From the NCBI GenBank assembly GCA_031255855.1, contig JAIRRS010000001.1, forward strand, positions 1 to 64,000: a stretch of DNA of 64,000 bases, read 5' to 3'. This DNA is from Tannerellaceae bacterium. GTDB lineage: Bacteria > Bacteroidota > Bacteroidia > Bacteroidales > Tannerellaceae. Positions 45,407-54,208 of this stretch are shown here, in pieces (the first letter of the stretch is position 1; the number at the start of each line of letters is the position of its first letter). The notes beneath the pieces were generated by a model. It had not been told where the DNA came from and ran no database searches. It saw only the letters and a list, made by a program, of their open reading frames with translations. The translations under genes and the position numbers were made by a program.

Positions 45407-46606
45407 TTATTTGGTTTGTTGTTTTAATTTCGTGGCCATTGCTTCGCCTAAGGCCAGACATTCTGTGTATTTGTCGGCTTTCAAGGCTTGTTTTTGTTCT
45501 ACCGGCGAGCCAACTACCTCCCATTTCATTTTCTCTCCAAAGGCTGTGAGGCGTTTTACGGCTGCGCCTGCCCATGTGAAGGAACCGAAATATCCGAACA
45601 GGCGGTCTTTTACTTCGCGCACCTCAATCTTACTCAATATTGATTCGATTTCAGGGAAGAGTTGCCCACTATATGTGGGGCTGCCGATAATAAGTCCTCT
45701 GTAGTTGAATACATCTTTCAAGATATATGACGGATGGCTTTTGCTTACGTTGTGTAAGACGATATTTTTAACCCCATTTTCTGCTAATGCGTAAGCGATG
45801 GCTTCTGCCATCTGCTCGGTGTTGCCATACATGCTTCCGTATACTATCGCAACTCCTTCTTCGCCTTCGTAACGGCTCAACCGGTCGTATATGGAAACGG
45901 CTTTTCCCAGATGTTCGCGCCATACGGGGCCGTGGGTAGAGCAAATGGTTCCGATTTCCACTCCCGATAATTTCTGAAGAGCTTTCTGTACCGGGTTCCC
46001 GTATTTCCCTACGATGTTGGAATAGTAGCGAATCATCTCTTCCCAAAACCGTTCTACATTCATATCGGTATCTATTACGCCTCCGTCTAAAGTCCCGTAG
46101 GCGCCGAATGCGTCTGCCGAGAAAAGAATCTTGTCTTTTGGGTCGTACGTAAACATTACTTCCGGCCAGTGAACCATTGGCGCCATGTAAAAGGTCAATT
46201 CCCGGCTGCCGATGTTTAGTTTGTCTCCTTCTTTTACTTCAAACAGCCCGTCGGTTATCCCATGGAATCCTTCAAGCATGCCATGTGTCTTATTGTTGCC
46301 TACGATTTGCACCTCTGGGTATTGTTGGCGTAAAAGCCTGATGCTGCCCGAATGGTCGGGTTCCATATGGTTGACTACCAGATAATCCAACGAACGTCCG
46401 TTGAGGGCGTCGGCGATTTTTTTCAAAAAGATGTCGGAGTAGCAAACATCTACCGTATCGATTAATACGGCTTTTTCGTCCAAAATGAGGTAAGAATTGT
46501 AAGATACACCATAAGGTAAAGGCCATAAGTTTTCGAAAAGAGCTTTTTGGCGATCGTTTACGCCGACATAAAAAATGTTGTCGGCTATTTCTTTTAGCTT
46601 ATACAT
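45407..46606 (-). CDS. Flavodiiron protein (FprA type)
   Basis: From the ATG at 46606 the protein has 399 residues: a metallo-beta-lactamase-like diiron domain (HMEPDHSGS near 80, then HWPEVMFTYDP) and a C-terminal flavodoxin domain (VYGSMYGNTEQMAEAIA). It reduces O2 or NO and protects an anaerobe. The longer frame to 46651 adds 15 residues that do not match the family. It leads a message with nagB and the oxidoreductase. Confidence 0.93.
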   Translation of the reverse strand: MYKLKEIADNIFYVGVNDRQKALFENLWPLPYGVSYNSYLILDEKAVLIDTVDVCYSDIFLKKIADALNGRSLDYLVVNHMEPDHSGSIRLLRQQYPEVQIVGNNKTHGMLEGFHGITDGLFEVKEGDKLNIGSRELTFYMAPMVHWPEVMFTYDPKDKILFSADAFGAYGTLDGGVIDTDMNVERFWEEMIRYYSNIVGKYGNPVQKALQKLSGVEIGTICSTHGPVWREHLGKAVSIYDRLSRYEGEEGVAIVYGSMYGNTEQMAEAIAYALAENGVKNIVLHNVSKSHPSYILKDVFNYRGLIIGSPTYSGQLFPEIESILSKIEVREVKDRLFGYFGSFTWAGAAVKRLTAFGEKMKWEVVGSPVEQKQALKADKYTECLALGEAMATKLKQQTK

Positions 46607-46647
46607 AATTAAAAAAACAAGTTTTTTTATAAAGTGGGAGAGAAGAG

Positions 46648-46695
46648 GCAAGTGGTGAAAAAGATAGTATGTATAGTACGTTTTTCACCTCTTGC
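46648..46695 (-). terminator. Hairpin between lgt and the flavodiiron gene
   Basis: GCAAGTGGTGAAAAA (46648-46662) and TTTTTCACCTCTTGC (46681-46695) pair at 14 of 15 positions around an 18-base loop. It begins 4 bp after the lgt stop, so it likely ends or processes the ddh-lgt message. Confidence 0.55.
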
Positions 46696-46698
46696 TTT

Positions 46699-47514
46699 TC
46701 ATCTGTTTTTGAATGCCCTCCAGACAAAATAGATGCCTGCCAAGACAAAAGGTATGCTCAATAATTGTCCCATATTCAATGCCATGTTGGCTTCAAATGC
46801 TTCCTGGTCGTTTTTAAGGAATTCAATAAAAAAACGGGCTCCAAAGATGCAAATGAAGAATATGCCGAAGATAAGTCCTTCTTTCTTGTAAGCTTTTTTC
46901 TTGAAATAGAGCCACATGCAAAGCAAGAAGGTCAGGGTATAGACAATAACTTCATAGAGTTGAGTCGGATGGCTCGGCACGGTAAATATGGGTTCCGCTC
47001 CGCGTTTCCAGGCATGGAGGTTTTCTATGAAACGAAAGCCCCAAGGCTTGTCCGTGGGATGTCCGTATATCTCATGGTTCATCAAATTGCCCAGCCGTAT
47101 AAGCGCCGCTACCAATCCGGTAGGGACTACCAGCTTGTCGAATGTCCACAACATGTTTTTATGTGTGACGCGTTTCGAATAGAAATAGATGGCAATCACG
47201 ATGCCCAATGTTCCCCCGTGGCTGGCCAGTCCGCCTTCCCATATTTTCAATATTTCCAGTGGATTTGCCAAAAAATATTCGGGCGCATAAAACAGGCAAT
47301 GCCCCAACCGGGCTCCTATTACCGTGCCAAGGGCTGTATACATCAAGAGCGAGTCAATCCAGGTTGGATTCAACTTCTCATTCTTCCACATCCGCGCCAC
47401 GATCATGTAACCGATGGCGAATCCCAAGGCAAATGCCAGTCCATACCAGCGTATTTCACGTGAACCGATGGTGAACATGGCCGGGTCGGCCGTCCAGGTA
47501 ATGAAGTTTAACAT
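46699..47514 (-). CDS. lgt: Prolipoprotein diacylglyceryl transferase
   Basis: This 271-residue inner-membrane enzyme adds diacylglycerol to the lipobox Cys of prolipoproteins; the window encodes several substrates. It has seven hydrophobic segments, GGLASHGGTLGI and RLGNLMNHEIYG (the Lgt signature with its catalytic residues). It lies 6 bp after ddh. Confidence 0.95.
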   Translation of the reverse strand: MLNFITWTADPAMFTIGSREIRWYGLAFALGFAIGYMIVARMWKNEKLNPTWIDSLLMYTALGTVIGARLGHCLFYAPEYFLANPLEILKIWEGGLASHGGTLGIVIAIYFYSKRVTHKNMLWTFDKLVVPTGLVAALIRLGNLMNHEIYGHPTDKPWGFRFIENLHAWKRGAEPIFTVPSHPTQLYEVIVYTLTFLLCMWLYFKKKAYKKEGLIFGIFFICIFGARFFIEFLKNDQEAFEANMALNMGQLLSIPFVLAGIYFVWRAFKNR

Positions 47515-47520
47515 ATTACG

Positions 47521-48417
47521 TTAAACAAGTCGCTTAATTAAATCTTCTTTGTCTCCGTAAAGCATATCGATTACGGGAAGTTCTATCATCGTATAAGCTC
47601 CCGGTTTTTGTTTGAAGCTTGCGCGGGCTACGGCAATCAATACCTGGGCAGTAAGTGCCGGATTGTTGATTTTCATGTCGAATTCTATCAGTTGGTTTTG
47701 TGTTTGCCCCGATACACCTTTGCGTACAAGGTTTACACCGTGTCCCATATCCAACAGGTTGTCAACGCTATCTACCTGCATCACATGGGTTTCGTCGTGT
47801 GCAAAGTAGTCGTCGGCCTTGATTGCTTCGGCTACTTTCTTGAAGTCGTATCCGTCTTTCACTTCAATGTATACCATGCGGCGGTGGATACCGGTTCCTA
47901 CGGGTATCGTCATGCTTAAAGCTGCTTTTACTCCTTCGACGGCTTTTACGGCAACGGTATGTCCCATACTCATGCCGGGGCCGAAGTTCGTGTAAGTAAT
48001 CCCTTTCGGTACCATGGCTTCAAGCAAGGTGCGCACAACGGAATCGCTTCCGGGATCCCATCCGGCAGAAATAACGGCTACCGAATTATGGGCTTTGGCT
48101 ACGGCATTCAGCGAACGGCGAAGGTCTACAATGCCTCCGTGGATATCATAACTGTCTACTGTGTTGATGCCCAGTGCCAGGATTTCTTTTGCAAATGATT
48201 CCACGCTGCGGGTGGGCGTTGCTAATACGGCTACGTCTACATTCTCTAATTTAGTAATACTATCGGTTACCTTATAAGGCTTTAACTCGTCGGGTATGTC
48301 GTTAGGGTTTCTGCGTATAATCCCCGCAACTTCAAAGTCGGGCGCTGCAAGAATCGCTTCGAGCACATACGTTCCAATATTGCCATATCCTACAATGGCC
48401 GCTCTAATTTTTTTCAT
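47521..48417 (-). CDS. ddh: meso-Diaminopimelate D-dehydrogenase
   Basis: From the ATG at 48417 the protein has 298 residues. It makes meso-diaminopimelate from tetrahydrodipicolinate in one NADPH-dependent step. The NADP fold VGYGNIGTYVLEAI is at the start; AGWDPGSDSVVRTLLEAM and GPGMSMGHTVAVK are typical of Ddh. A full promoter lies 37 bp upstream, downstream of the alternative ATG at 48456, which supports the shorter form. Lgt follows at 6 bp. Confidence 0.95.
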   Translation of the reverse strand: MKKIRAAIVGYGNIGTYVLEAILAAPDFEVAGIIRRNPNDIPDELKPYKVTDSITKLENVDVAVLATPTRSVESFAKEILALGINTVDSYDIHGGIVDLRRSLNAVAKAHNSVAVISAGWDPGSDSVVRTLLEAMVPKGITYTNFGPGMSMGHTVAVKAVEGVKAALSMTIPVGTGIHRRMVYIEVKDGYDFKKVAEAIKADDYFAHDETHVMQVDSVDNLLDMGHGVNLVRKGVSGQTQNQLIEFDMKINNPALTAQVLIAVARASFKQKPGAYTMIELPVIDMLYGDKEDLIKRLV

Positions 48418-48453
48418 ATTTATTATATTAGTTATTTCTTTATCAAACAGCGA

Positions 48454-48484
48454 CAAAGGTAATCATTCTGCGAGGATTAACAAA
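48454..48484 (-). promoter_or_regulatory. Promoter of ddh-lgt
   Basis: On the minus strand TTTG (48484-48481), 19 bp, TACCTTTG (48461-48454) fully matches the consensus. The -33 box lies directly after the stop codon of the upstream epimerase gene. Confidence 0.82.
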
Positions 48485-49477
48485 TTATTTCTTCTCAAAC
48501 ACCGAATCAAAAGCATGTGCCGACGGTTGAAAATCTATCCGCTTGGTAAACGCGCATGATTCGCGTGCGCCGTGCTCGCGATCCATGGCGCTGTCTTCCC
48601 ATTCAACGGATAAGGGTCCTTGGTAGCCGATATGGTTTAGCGCCCGGATAATTTCTTCGAAGTTTATCTTGCCGCGTCCTACGCTACGGAAGTTCCAAAA
48701 ACGTCGCGGGTCGCCAAATGTGACGTATCCACCGAAGACGCCGGCCTGTGTAGGTGTATCGTTCCAATAAACATCTTTCATGTGGACATGGAAAATCCGG
48801 TCGGCAAACGCATAGATGAAACCGACATAATCCACCCCTTGGTAGCCAAAGTGGCTTGGGTCGTAGTTGAAGCCGAAAGCCGGGTGATTGTCCAATGCGT
48901 CCAATGCGCGACGGGCGCTTACCGTGTCGAAGGCAATCTCGGTGGGATGGACTTCCAATGCGTATCGGACGCCTAGTTTCTGGTATTCATCCAAAATAGG
49001 TTTGAAACGACGGGCAAAATCCTTGAATCCTTCTTCAATCATAGATTCCGGAACAGGGGGGAACGAGTACAGGTATTGCCAGATGGAACTGCCTGTGAAG
49101 CCCACAACCGTATCAATTCCTAACGCTTTGGCCGCGTGGGCCGTGCGAATCAATTCTTCGGAAGCACGTTGGCGGACGCCTTCAGGGTCGCCGTCGCCCC
49201 AAATATAGTCGGGTAGGATGGCTTTATGTCTGCTGTCTATATTATCGCATACAGCCTGTCCTATCAAGTGGGTGGAAATGGTTCGTAATTCCATTCCATA
49301 TTTCGCCAACAGGTCTTTTATCCCTTGATAATAAGCCGGGTCGGTTTGCCTGACATCCAAATGGTCGGGAAGCCCTAATTCGATGCCGTCATATCCGAAG
49401 GATTTCGCTTTTTCACAAACTGTTTCCAATGATAAATCGCCCCATTGCAAAGAGTACAAAGTTACAAGTCGTGCCAT
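48485..49477 (-). CDS. Sugar phosphate isomerase/epimerase (AP endonuclease-2 TIM barrel)
   Basis: The 330-residue TIM-barrel protein has the metal-site segments YALEVHPTEIAFD (about 168), GFNYDPSHFGYQGVD (about 198), IFHVHMKDVYW (about 228) and LSVEWEDSAMD (about 295). It belongs to the xylose-isomerase-like family of sugar epimerases; substrates range from inosose to ketoses and are unknown here. It is not clearly tied to a neighbour, since ddh has its own promoter. Confidence 0.87.
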   Translation of the reverse strand: MARLVTLYSLQWGDLSLETVCEKAKSFGYDGIELGLPDHLDVRQTDPAYYQGIKDLLAKYGMELRTISTHLIGQAVCDNIDSRHKAILPDYIWGDGDPEGVRQRASEELIRTAHAAKALGIDTVVGFTGSSIWQYLYSFPPVPESMIEEGFKDFARRFKPILDEYQKLGVRYALEVHPTEIAFDTVSARRALDALDNHPAFGFNYDPSHFGYQGVDYVGFIYAFADRIFHVHMKDVYWNDTPTQAGVFGGYVTFGDPRRFWNFRSVGRGKINFEEIIRALNHIGYQGPLSVEWEDSAMDREHGARESCAFTKRIDFQPSAHAFDSVFEKK

Positions 49478-49530
49478 TTCTGTATAATTTAATAGTTAAA
49501 CAAATTGTTGTATATGTTTTTCATGTAAGG

Positions 49531-49538
49531 CAAAACTA
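49531..49538 (-). promoter_or_regulatory. Possible -7 box for the sugar epimerase gene
   Basis: TAGTTTTG on the minus strand fits TAnnTTTG, 54 bp before the ATG, without a good -33. Confidence 0.35.
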
Positions 49539-49637
49539 AAAAAATAAGCGTACAACACAGCAGGCTATCTCTTAATAATTTCTAATTCAACGATAACAAC
49601 AATCTAGGTTGCCGGATGGTTTGGCGCAATTATTGTA

Positions 49638-50096
49638 TTAAAATTTAAAATGGAAAGTGGAATAAATAACAGGAACATCATTGTCGTCTTCATGTAGCTT
49701 CAAACTTGATATGAAATCAATGAAGTCTTCCTTATCTTCAACGCTGAACGTACCGCTGACGCCGGTATAAGCCGAGAGATTATATCTACCACCGTCGTTC
49801 AGATAATTTCCCTCGCAGTCGAAAACCCAGTACGAAACGCCTCCGCTACCGAGCATCATATTGGTAACAAATATATCTTGTCCTTTGTAATTGACGAGCC
49901 AAATCTTGCCCCAGTAATTACCTGTTTGGTCGGTTTCAGCCTTTTCTATCAATGTCTTTAGCCACGGGAGATTCTTTTGAGGCTGGTGTATGCCACAGGC
50001 TACAATGTTTTCGTCTATATCCGGTATTTCAATCTTATTTGAACTGCAGGACATCATCCAGAGGCACAATATAAAAACATACGAATATTTCATCAC
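49638..50096 (-). CDS. Lipoprotein of unknown function
   Basis: A 152-residue protein with a lipoprotein signal (WMMSCSSN, Cys near 17). The mature part is small and mixed in structure (GIHQPQKNLPWLK, NYKGQDIFV, SYWVFDCEGNYLND). I do not recognise the family; the DCEGN segment recalls small Bacteroidetes lipoproteins that may bind metal. It lies 62 bp after the next gene on the same strand, also a lipoprotein. Base composition is more AT-rich than the surrounding genes. Confidence 0.7.
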   Translation of the reverse strand: MMKYSYVFILCLWMMSCSSNKIEIPDIDENIVACGIHQPQKNLPWLKTLIEKAETDQTGNYWGKIWLVNYKGQDIFVTNMMLGSGGVSYWVFDCEGNYLNDGGRYNLSAYTGVSGTFSVEDKEDFIDFISSLKLHEDDNDVPVIYSTFHFKF

Positions 50097-50158
50097 AATA
50101 ATTATTTAATGAGCTGATAAGATAAATTATCAATAGGCTTAATGAAAGGAGAAATTTT

Positions 50159-50833
50159 CTACTTTCCCAACATGTCGTTTAAAAATTGTTTTGCATAATT
50201 TGCTATTATTTCAGCATGATTATAGGATAATCCTGTATGGGAAGAGCCATCTTCTAAATGGAACGTATAACCGCTAACAGTTTCCTCTAATTTTAATCCT
50301 ATATCATCAATAAATTTAGTGTAATTACATGATTGCATAATTGAAATCATTATATGACAGGCTTCATTCATGTGATCTTTTTCGTAATCCATTTTTTTCA
50401 ATGCCAAACCTAATAATGTAATTTTTTCACTTTCTTTCAACACTGACATGCACATATCGCTTGCCAAAATCATCTCAAAATAGGCTATCGATCCATCAAT
50501 TATTTTCTTTTCAATTACTGTTTGATATTTTTTTTCCATCACTGAAAAAACATCGCTTCTTTCAAATAATTCTACTATCTTTTTATCTTCCTTAATCCCT
50601 TCATTAAACATCGTAACGCCCTGTATATTAAGACTATTACATTGTATGCACCAAGGAGTCAGGCGAGTAAGATCAGATGGTCTTGCCATTATAGCTTCCA
50701 ATAATTCTTCGGTTGAATTTTCGAGATCATTTTCTTCTGAAAAATCCAATACTCCTGCATTTTCATCTAAATTATTTCCGCAACCAACAACCAATAATGG
50801 TATAATTAATAGTAAGTAAATTAATTTGTTCAT
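50159..50833 (-). CDS. AT-rich lipoprotein of unknown function
   Basis: The 224-residue protein begins with a lipoprotein signal (LLVVGC, Cys near 18). The mature part has an acidic start, a CIQCNS pair of Cys, and a helical body of about 150 residues. I find no known motif. It leads a two-gene pair with the other lipoprotein. Its coding sequence is markedly AT-rich, with many AAA, ATT and TTT codons, unlike pfkA and the sugar epimerase on either side, a sign of possible transfer. Two 21-bp tandem repeats lie upstream. Confidence 0.7.
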   Translation of the reverse strand: MNKLIYLLLIIPLLVVGCGNNLDENAGVLDFSEENDLENSTEELLEAIMARPSDLTRLTPWCIQCNSLNIQGVTMFNEGIKEDKKIVELFERSDVFSVMEKKYQTVIEKKIIDGSIAYFEMILASDMCMSVLKESEKITLLGLALKKMDYEKDHMNEACHIMISIMQSCNYTKFIDDIGLKLEETVSGYTFHLEDGSSHTGLSYNHAEIIANYAKQFLNDMLGK

Positions 50834-50910
50834 GGCTCTTTTCTGATTTTTCTTTAGGTGTTAGTAATCTAGTTATATCAAGCGAAATATACATATAATA
50901 TTATAACGTA

Positions 50911-50952
50911 TATACCATATTGTGTTAAAAACATACTATATTATGTTAAAAA
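50911..50952. repeat. Two 21-bp tandem direct repeats
   Basis: TATACCATATTGTGTTAAAAA (50911-50931, first base overlapping the unit) is followed at once by CATACTATATTATGTTAAAA (50932-50951); 18 of 21 positions agree, including ATATTnTGTTAAAAA. The period is two helical turns. It lies about 80 bp upstream of the AT-rich lipoprotein gene, between it and element copy C, and could be an operator. Confidence 0.5.
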
Positions 50953-51004
50953 AACGAGGGGAGGATATGATGAAAATAACGAATGTTTACGAGTGTCGAA
51001 AATT

Positions 51005-51080
51005 CATTTGGATGTTTCTCCGGTTTCATTTGGATGATTTTGGAAAAACATTTGGATGATTTTGGAAGCTCATCTGGATG
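51005..51080 (-). repeat. Copy C of the dispersed 22-bp-period element
   Basis: On the plus strand cores start at 51005, 51027 and 51049 (CATTTGGATG) and 51071 (CATCTGGATG), exactly 22 bp apart. Read on the minus strand they are CATCCAGATG and three CATCCAAATG, all in one direction, with linker AAACCGGAGAAA before the last. Unlike A and B, no unit is inverted. Its last unit ends 10 bp before the pfkA -7 box, so it overlaps the -33 region. Confidence 0.85.
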
Positions 51081-51090
51081 AAATTTTTAC

Positions 51091-51098
51091 TATTTTTG
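51091..51098 (+). promoter_or_regulatory. Promoter -7 box for pfkA
   Basis: TATTTTTG on the plus strand matches TAnnTTTG, 25 bp before the ATG. The -33 region is formed by element C. Confidence 0.5.
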
Positions 51099-51123
51099 CA
51101 CTGGATATTTAACTTAAGGTATT

Positions 51124-52104
51124 ATGTCTACAGTAAAACGTATTGGTATTTTGACATCCGGAGGCGATGCCCCGGGAATGAATGCTGCTATCCGTGCAGT
51201 GACCCGTTCTGCCATCTATAATGGCATAACGGTGAGAGGAATCTACAGAGGTTACCGGGGGTTGATAACCGGTGAAATAGAAGAATTCAAAACACAAAAT
51301 GTAAGTAATATCATCCAACGGGGCGGAACAATTCTGAAAACAGCCCGTTGCGAAGAATTCAAAACGCCGGAAGGCAGGCAACAGGCGTACGACCGTTTGG
51401 TGGAACAAGAAATCGACGCTTTGGTTACGATAGGCGGCGACGGGACATTGACCGGCGCGCGTATATTTGCCCAGGAGTTTAACTACCCCATCGTAGGGTT
51501 ACCGGGTACGATAGACAATGATTTATTCGGTACAGATGTGACCATCGGTTACGATACGGCGTTGAATACCATTTTGGAATGTGTGGATAAAATCCGTGAT
51601 ACGGCCTCTTCACACGACCGCCTTTTCTTCATTGAAGTAATGGGGCGCGACGCCGGGTTCCTGGCGTTGAATGGCGCCATTGCATCGGGAGCGGAGGCTG
51701 CTATTATCCCGGAAATTTCGATGGAAACCGATCAACTTTCCGATATGATTGAGGATGGTTTGCGCAAATCAAAAAACAGCAGCATCGTGTTAGTCGCGGA
51801 AAGCGAAGTGACCGGTGGCGCTATGGGGGTTGCCGAACGGGTAAAAAAGGAATATCCCGAGTTCGACGTGCGGGTAACGATATTAGGGCATTTGCAAAGA
51901 GGAGGCTCCCCGTCTGCACAAGACCGTATTCTGGCTACCCGTATGGGAATTGCTGCTATCGAAGCTTTGCTGGATGATCAGCGTAACGTGATGATTGGTA
52001 TACAGAACGAAGAAATCGTATATGTACCCTTTGCCAAAGCAATAAAAAAAGAGAAGCCTATCAACCGCGACTTGTTGAAAGTGCTTCGTATATCATCTAT
52101 TTAA
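51124..52104 (+). CDS. pfkA: 6-Phosphofructokinase, ATP type
   Basis: This 326-residue enzyme phosphorylates fructose-6-phosphate. [16 protein letters not shown] is at the start, GGDGTLTGA (Gly in place of the second Asp seen in PPi enzymes) points to ATP, and [12 protein letters not shown] holds the catalytic Asp. Length and motifs are of the bacterial allosteric type. Element C lies in its promoter region. The FecCD permease gene follows 38 bp later. Confidence 0.96.
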   Translation: MSTVKRIGILTSGGDAPGMNAAIRAVTRSAIYNGITVRGIYRGYRGLITGEIEEFKTQNVSNIIQRGGTILKTARCEEFKTPEGRQQAYDRLVEQEIDALVTIGGDGTLTGARIFAQEFNYPIVGLPGTIDNDLFGTDVTIGYDTALNTILECVDKIRDTASSHDRLFFIEVMGRDAGFLALNGAIASGAEAAIIPEISMETDQLSDMIEDGLRKSKNSSIVLVAESEVTGGAMGVAERVKKEYPEFDVRVTILGHLQRGGSPSAQDRILATRMGIAAIEALLDDQRNVMIGIQNEEIVYVPFAKAIKKEKPINRDLLKVLRISSI

Positions 52105-52142
52105 AAGGATTGGAAAGGGAGAACTGAAAATTGATTCTCAAG

Positions 52143-53183
52143 ATGAATATGAATCGTCAGGCATTGCTTTTTTATCCAATACTTCTTTTTTTTCTTTTTC
52201 TGTTATTTATAGGTAGTTTAATCTATGGTGCAGTGTCGATTCCACCAGAGTGTGTGATTGATATTCTATTAGGGAAGGAGACGGATCGTATCGCTTGGCA
52301 GAATATTGTGTTACAATCGCGGCTTCCCCAGGCGGTGACGGCAATGCTTGCCGGAGCGTCATTGGCTGTGAGTGGATTATTATTGCAAACCCTTTTTCGT
52401 AATCCGCTGGCCGGACCGTCAATCCTTGGTATTAGTGATGGCGCGAATTTGGGCGTAGCTGTTGTAATGTTGTATTTGGGTGGTTCGTTGCGCCAATTGT
52501 CTGACTTGCCGATTAACGGGTATCCCGCAATTATATTGGCGGCATTTATAGGCGCTTGCGCCATTTTGGGAATTATTCTTTATTTTTCGTCGAAAATACG
52601 GAACAATGTGATGTTGCTTATTGTCGGCATTATGATCGGATATTTGGCGTCTTCCATTATTTCTATCCTTAATTTTCATGCTTCCACCGACAAAGTCCAT
52701 GCTTATGTGATGTGGGGGTTAGGTAATTTCTCTGGGGTATCGTTGGCGCAATTGCCTTTTTTTATCTCTTGTTTGTCGATAGGGCTGTTTCTTTCGGTTT
52801 TGCTTATCAAACCCCTGAATGCTCTTTTGCTGGGTGAAATGTATGCAGCAAATTTGGGCGTCAGGATAAAACAGGCCCGTATGTTTATTTTGTTGTGTAC
52901 GGGAATTCTCACGGCTGTAACCACTGCTTTTTGTGGGCCTATCTCTTTTATCGGTTTAGCCGTGCCGCATATTGCCCGTTTGTTATTGGGGTCGTCCAAC
53001 CATAAAATGTTGCTTCCCGTCACGTTGCTTACCGGTTCCTGTGTGGCATTACTATGCAACATGATGATGGTTGTGCCGGGAATGAATACGATTTTACCGT
53101 TGAATGCCGTCACTCCACTGATCGGTGCGCCTGTTATTATTTATGTGATTATTAATCGTAAGAATATCCAATATTTTAATTAA
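52143..53183 (+). CDS. FecCD-family ABC transporter permease (metal chelate uptake)
   Basis: From the ATG at 52143 the protein has 346 residues and about ten membrane segments. It has SRLPQAVTAMLAGASLAVSG, FRNPLAGPSILG and GPISFIGLAVPHIAR, the signatures of BtuC/FecCD permeases that import cobalamin, haem or siderophores. The ATPase follows 5 bp downstream. No substrate-binding protein or receptor gene is present nearby. Confidence 0.93.
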   Translation: MNMNRQALLFYPILLFFLFLLFIGSLIYGAVSIPPECVIDILLGKETDRIAWQNIVLQSRLPQAVTAMLAGASLAVSGLLLQTLFRNPLAGPSILGISDGANLGVAVVMLYLGGSLRQLSDLPINGYPAIILAAFIGACAILGIILYFSSKIRNNVMLLIVGIMIGYLASSIISILNFHASTDKVHAYVMWGLGNFSGVSLAQLPFFISCLSIGLFLSVLLIKPLNALLLGEMYAANLGVRIKQARMFILLCTGILTAVTTAFCGPISFIGLAVPHIARLLLGSSNHKMLLPVTLLTGSCVALLCNMMMVVPGMNTILPLNAVTPLIGAPVIIYVIINRKNIQYFN

Positions 53184-53188
53184 ATGCT

Positions 53189-54208
53189 ATGCGGCAACGG
53201 ACTCCAGTTATAGAAACCCGGCAATTAGGTGTTGGATATTCTTTGAAAAATGGCAAGAAGAAAATCGTACATGGCTGCTTGGATCTCTCCTTGTATGCGG
53301 GCGAAGTCACCTGTCTGCTAGGTTTGAATGGCGCCGGGAAGTCTACTTTGTTGCGAACACTTGGCGGATTTCAACGAGCGCTGCACGGAGAGATTAATCT
53401 TTTAGGGAAACGCTTTAACGCCTATTCGCCTGCTGATATATCATTGACCATCGGTGTTGTATTGACGGAAAAAACGAACGCGGGAGGAATTACCGTTTAT
53501 GAGCTGGCGTCGTTAGGACGTCACCCTTATACGGGTTTCTTTGGCGTATTGAAGCAACATGACAGGGATGTAATCGAGCAATCGCTTGAGGCCGCGGGCA
53601 TTGCCCATAAAGCGAATAATTATGTAGCGGAACTGAGCGACGGGGAACGTCAGAAAACCATGATTGCCAAAACGCTGGCACAAGAATGTCCAATCATATT
53701 GCTGGATGAGCCAACCGCTTTTTTGGATGTGACCAGTCGTATCGAAACCATGGTGCTGTTGCGCAAACTGGCGAAAGAACAACAAAAAACAATCCTTCTG
53801 TCTACTCATGATATGGATTTAGCCATTCAGATGGGCGACCGGCTTTGGCTTTTGGAAAAAGGAAGGGCGATTGTTTCAGGAACCCCGGAAGATTTGATAT
53901 TGAGCGGTGAATTCGGTAGTTTTTTCAATAAAGAGGGTATTTTGTTTGATTCCTCTACGGGAAAACTCAATACAGTTGCCCCGGTTGACCCTATTGGAGT
54001 GGAAGGCGATTTTATCGCGTCTTATTGGGTTGGCAACGCCCTTATTCGCAATGGATGGAAACCATCGCCGGTAAGTTATGGTTATATTAATATAAACTGC
54101 CTGGGAAAAGAACAACTGATCATTACCTTGCCTGGGCAAAAACAACTGGAAGTAAATAGTATTGACGATTTAATTTCCGTAATTGAAAAAGTGAAACATG
54201 ACAAGTGA
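53189..54208 (+). CDS. ABC transporter ATP-binding protein (FecE/BtuD-like) with C-terminal extension
   Basis: The 339-residue protein has Walker A LGLNGAGKSTLLRTLGG, signature LSDGERQKTMIAKTLAQ (Asp where many have Gly), and Walker B IILLDEPTAFLD. It matches the FecCD branch, but is about 85 residues longer than usual: after about 255 there is an extra region of mixed strands and helices ending in VIEKVKHDK. That region could be regulatory; I do not recognise it. Its 3' end overlaps the MATE gene by 11 bp. Confidence 0.9.
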   Translation: MRQRTPVIETRQLGVGYSLKNGKKKIVHGCLDLSLYAGEVTCLLGLNGAGKSTLLRTLGGFQRALHGEINLLGKRFNAYSPADISLTIGVVLTEKTNAGGITVYELASLGRHPYTGFFGVLKQHDRDVIEQSLEAAGIAHKANNYVAELSDGERQKTMIAKTLAQECPIILLDEPTAFLDVTSRIETMVLLRKLAKEQQKTILLSTHDMDLAIQMGDRLWLLEKGRAIVSGTPEDLILSGEFGSFFNKEGILFDSSTGKLNTVAPVDPIGVEGDFIASYWVGNALIRNGWKPSPVSYGYININCLGKEQLIITLPGQKQLEVNSIDDLISVIEKVKHDK

